64,000 nt of DNA. It comes from Crotophaga sulcirostris. Taxonomy: Eukaryota; Chordata; Aves; Cuculiformes; Crotophagidae. A model generated the notes under the pieces. The model had not been told where the DNA came from, did not search any database, and saw only the letters and a program-made list of their open reading frames with translations. How positions within the stretch are numbered: position 1 is the first letter of the stretch; each line of letters begins with the position of its first letter. The position numbers and the translations under genes were made by a program. Shown in pieces: positions 60,386 to 64,000 of this stretch. The DNA lies in contig VYZB01000338.1 of NCBI GenBank assembly GCA_013397455.1, forward strand, positions 145,957-209,956. Reading direction: 5' to 3'.

Positions 60386-62270
60386 GCCTGTTGACAAACT
60401 CATGCTGAATTACAGTGGAATCATTCTGTAAATACTTGTGTCATCTAAGTGATGACCTGGTGAGGTGGATCACAATAATGTAAATGGTGTTCAGTGAGTG
60501 AGAAGCTACTGAACAGGAAGGTACAAACTCATGAAACACTGTGCTGTTGTAAATGCTGCATCTCTTCTTCCTGATGAGTCAGAACAGAGAAGGAAAACAC
60601 AATAAAACACCTGCTTCTCCCAAGACTTGGGATGCCGAGTCACAACCTACATTTGTATCGTTAGGGTGTGGTCAGGGTGGGATTCTCCCCTCCTCCCAGT
60701 CTCAGCTTTGGTTTTACTAGCAGACACAAAACTATTCCTTTCCTTCTCACCACCTCATTTTATTTTTTCCTGTGGAGGCAAGGCATCTGTGCTTTCATTT
60801 CTTTGTATGTTCTTTGCCTTGTTCCACTTCTCTAGACCTTTACCTATTTGGCTCTGGCTCCAAGTACAAGGAGTAAAATATATATTTATGGAATAAGTAA
60901 TTTTAAAATTTGATCTTGCTAATTATTACCTTCATTATGTCTTATTCCCGAGGGAATGCTTGAGGTTTTGAGAGCTTTCTAATCAAATTGTTCTAAAGCT
61001 CATTTTGAGGTTCATTAAAAAATGCAAGGATCTTTCATCTTTATATATCTTTTGAAATTGCTAATGCTCTTAAATAAAATAAGATTCTCGTGAAAAATGC
61101 AGCATGGCACCAAATATATTAGCTAGGGCTTCGAAGAAAGGAACGAAGAGGGTGGCAATTTAAAAGCTTTTATGAAGAAAGTTTTCCAGATTAGTTAAAG
61201 AAAATGAAGTGGAAAAAGTTTTGTGGGCTCAGCAGAGAGCAAAAATCATCTCCTGGACTGAGGTGAAGAGTGAACCTCTTAGAAATGACCTCGAAAGGCA
61301 GTCATAAAACCCTACAATTCTGCAGAACTACAGCTCCTTGAGACTGAGTCACCAGTGCTGTATCCAGCTGGAGGAGGATCAGCAGTGCAGGCAATAAGCT
61401 TGTGAAGGAAAACACACCATAAAGGAAGAAGGTCAGCTGTATTTCAAGTCACCTTCATTCATAAAAGGCTGCTTTACCTGCTGGGGACAGGATGTTGGGA
61501 ACCAACTTTGTTTCTTTCCAAATACATTCTGCACATCACTCGTTATTTAATAGCTTGCATGTCTTTAGTCATAAGGGAATCATGACCATATTTTTCCTTT
61601 TAATTTACAAGATTGTTTGCACACTGGGATGCCAGATGGCCTGAACTTTAAGTTAGGAGATAATGAAGTCAAATACCAGCCTCTCATCCTGAGAGGAGGA
61701 AAGAAAATCCCTCTGAATAGACAGCTTCTTGCTGAGTGCTCACAAACCTCTCTGTGAAGGGCCTGAAGCCTCTGCAGGAGCAGCAGGCACACCAGCAGGT
61801 TAGAACATCACTGCAGTCCTTCCTGAACCATGGCTCCAGGGAACAGCAGCTGCAGACCCTCCGTGCCTGCTATGAGACACCACATCCATTGGATGTGCAA
61901 GCAAGGATTCTCAAACCTTGCTTCCACTCAGTACCTTTCTCTGCCCTTGCAAAGTCTTCTCCCATGAGGTGCACAGCCCTCTGTGGCCAAGCTGACCCTG
62001 CCCTCTGTAGCCTTGCTACAGGGCTGGAGTTGTTGGAGTTTTTGGACCAACTCAGTTTGGTGTATGAGAAGTAAATCCCTTAGAAAGCTATCAATGCAGT
62101 TAAGAGGTAGTTTTTTTTTTAATTACCTGATAGCACCTCAAATGGCTTTCACAGAATGAAAAACCTATAGAAAGTCTTTAGGTGGGATTTACTGCTGTAA
62201 CTTTCTACGGTGAAGTTTAACCTTGTTTCTAATAATGATAGCCATGTTGTAGATCGTGTTGTAGACAAGT
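60386..62270. other. 1.9-kb unique stretch
   Basis: No gene recognised. 60890-61130 is AT-rich. A 112-codon plus-strand ORF (61736-62074) has no recognisable domain. Confidence 0.5.
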
Positions 62271-62369
62271 TCCTCAGGGACATGGTTTAGTAATTAGACA
62301 GGTACGGTTGGACTCGATGATCTCAAAGGTCTTTTCCAACTGGATGATTCCATGATTCTGCTGATTCTG
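62271..62369 (+). mobile_element. CR1 3'-end fragment (~99 bp), group C, plus
   Basis: Begins near CTCAGGGACATGGTTTAGTA and runs through TTGGACTCGATGATCTCAAA to a tail with ATTCCATG and ATTCTGCTG units. This is a moderately decayed group C end. Confidence 0.85.
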
Positions 62370-62596
62370 CTGAGTATAAGGTCCCAAAGACTTCTGCTTG
62401 CAAATGTGAATTTCATAATGATGGGCAGCTGTTCAAAAAGAGACGTTGTAATTCAGTCATTGCATGGAGCGAGTTGTGGGCAAGAGAGGAAGCAAAAAAC
62501 ATCACTAGTAGGGCACTTAAGCTACTTCAGGAATGTGTTTATCTACTCAGGAGAAGCCTGGATGGATAGGTCAGATATCAGTGCCATTGTCACACT

Positions 62597-62963
62597 ATTA
62601 CAGTATCACAAGGTTGGAAAGGACCTCTGAGATCATCAAGTACAACCTATAACCCAGCACCAACATCAACCCATCATCTAAACCATGGCACTGAGTGCCT
62701 CAGCCAATCTCCTCTTAAACACCTCCAGGGTTGGTGACTCCACCACCTCCCTGGGCAGCGCATTCCAATGGCCAATCACCCTTTCAGGGAAGAACTTTTT
62801 CCTAACATCAAGCCTAAACTTTCCCTGAGGAAACTTGAGTCCATGCCCTCTAGTTCTGTCCCTGGTCACCTGAGAGAAGAGACCAACCCCTGCCTGACTA
62901 CAACCTCCTTTTAGGCAGTTGTAGAGAGCAATAAGGTCACCCCTGAGCCTCCTCTTTTTCAGA
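62597..62963 (-). mobile_element. CR1 fragment (~367 bp), group A, minus
   Basis: Read on the minus strand, it holds about 95 open ORF2 codons ([20 protein letters not shown] to SAMV), the stop, the 3' UTR and a tail with one ATACTGTA unit. It stops at the CCTCTTTTTCAG segment. Good preservation suggests a young copy. Confidence 0.95.
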
Positions 62964-64000
62964 CTATTTGTCATTTAGAAAGAGAAGAATCCTTCTCTCA
63001 CTGTCATTATAAACTGCAGTTTTTCACACTTCTAAAATGCTATTTATGTCATTGGTTTTAAAGACATCACTGGCCTCACGAAGCTATAGAACCTCTATCC
63101 CACTGAGACAGTCCATTGCCATTTCCCACAGTACAGGTGCCCCTCCAACCAGTGAATGAAGTTTAAATGGAGCTGGATGGTCCAGGCCAGACCATCACAT
63201 GGCCAACCTCGCCACTTCTGCCAGTGAAGAAATGAAATTTGGTTTCCTGAGCCCAAATTACTGGATTACTCCCCCAAAACCTCTTTATTGCTAGAGGACT
63301 TCATGCTGCAAAACTTTTCACTGCCTTCAATGAAGCCTAGTGAAGTGACTATCACTGCAATACAGAGTAGCTGTCTTCAAACTTGTCCTGTGTTTCTCTC
63401 CTTTTCTTTCTATATTGCTGCAGTTATGATTTGGTTTTCAGCTGTATTCAGTGCTCTCTATGGGGAAACAATTGGCACTAATTGATAAAATGCTTTCATT
63501 TACTTGCTGACAGAATTATTAGAGGATGATAATTGATGGAATGATATCGCACAGCTTTTTTCCAATGATCACATTAATTATATATTCCTCCTGCTTTCTT
63601 GTCTGCAGCACTGTTGCTTCCATTCATGTTCATTTAACTAGATCGTCCATTTCATTAGGAAACAATAAAGTATGATTATATATAGGAGGAATCCCAGCCA
63701 TAAACAGTGGCCTGAGCTTCACAGTTTAACATTAGGAAGGCAATCATTTTTTGGAGTGTGTTTTGGAGCAGAGGAATGTTGGCTTCATTTGCTGAGGAAA
63801 AGCCTGGTCCAGAGTCCATTGAACTCAGGAAGCTGTCCTGTGGGTTCACTGCAATGTGGATGTGCATGTTAATGAGGTGATCACAGTGAAAGGGCTCTCT
63901 GCAAGTGTTTGATAGCTTTCCAGTTCTTTTTAATAAAGACTAAGTAAAAGTTTGTTCTTGGGAAGACACACTGGGCAACATGAAGGAATTATTATAGAGG
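62964..64000. other. Unique stretch to window end
   Basis: No gene or repeat recognised. 63480-63680 is AT-rich without repeat similarity (TTAGAGGATGATAATTGATG, ATCACATTAATTATATATTC) and is a candidate conserved non-coding element; this is only inference. Confidence 0.5.

Overview
This window looks like non-coding DNA from a bird nuclear genome. The main evidence is the repeat content. I count 32 fragments of CR1 (chicken repeat 1) non-LTR retrotransposons, most cut off at the 5' side and ending in the octamer tail typical of CR1. They cover roughly 9 kb, about 14% of the window, by adding up my boundaries. There is also one solo LTR of an endogenous retrovirus. I see no convincing cellular protein-coding gene, rRNA, tRNA, operon or CRISPR array. 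The window is therefore most likely intergenic or intronic. CR1 load at this level fits bird lineages with a CR1 expansion (woodpeckers and relatives, hornbills and hoopoes) better than a songbird, but that is inference.

The CR1 copies fall into at least five groups by 3'-end sequence. Group A (13 copies) is the least decayed. Its tail octamer is ATACTGTG in place of the usual ATTCTRTG, and its two longest copies (24022-24928, plus; 37655-38520, minus) keep about 250 uninterrupted codons of the ORF2 C-terminus. Group B (8 copies) has the GGTTTGGGTTGGAAGGGAC-type end. Group C (9 copies) has the GGTTGGAAAAGACCT-type end and is older. Groups D and E have one copy each.

Layout. 0-18 kb has scattered short copies of groups A, B and C, with a 4.6 kb repeat-poor stretch at 13.8-18.4 kb. 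18.4-25 kb is a dense cluster of six CR1 copies, all on the plus strand, with two more plus copies at 26.4 and 31.3 kb. 26.5-31.3 kb is mostly unique and holds a weakly CpG-enriched block near 28.9-29.4 kb with a good minus-strand splice-donor match. 33.3-37.7 kb is mostly unique. 37.7-44 kb has minus-strand CR1 copies and a 70-base run of N (40603-40672) with CR1 on both sides. 45.9-50 kb has more CR1. 51.3-52.1 kb is a 724-base solo LTR with TG/CA ends and a perfect 5-base target-site duplication. 54.6-64 kb has further CR1 copies among unique sequence. Several 19-34 bp local tandem duplications and pyrimidine tracts are scattered throughout.

Nothing here acts as a pathway or gene cluster. 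The biology visible is retrotransposon and retroviral insertion and decay. Family assignments come from recognising CR1 consensus features by eye; no alignment or database search was run.
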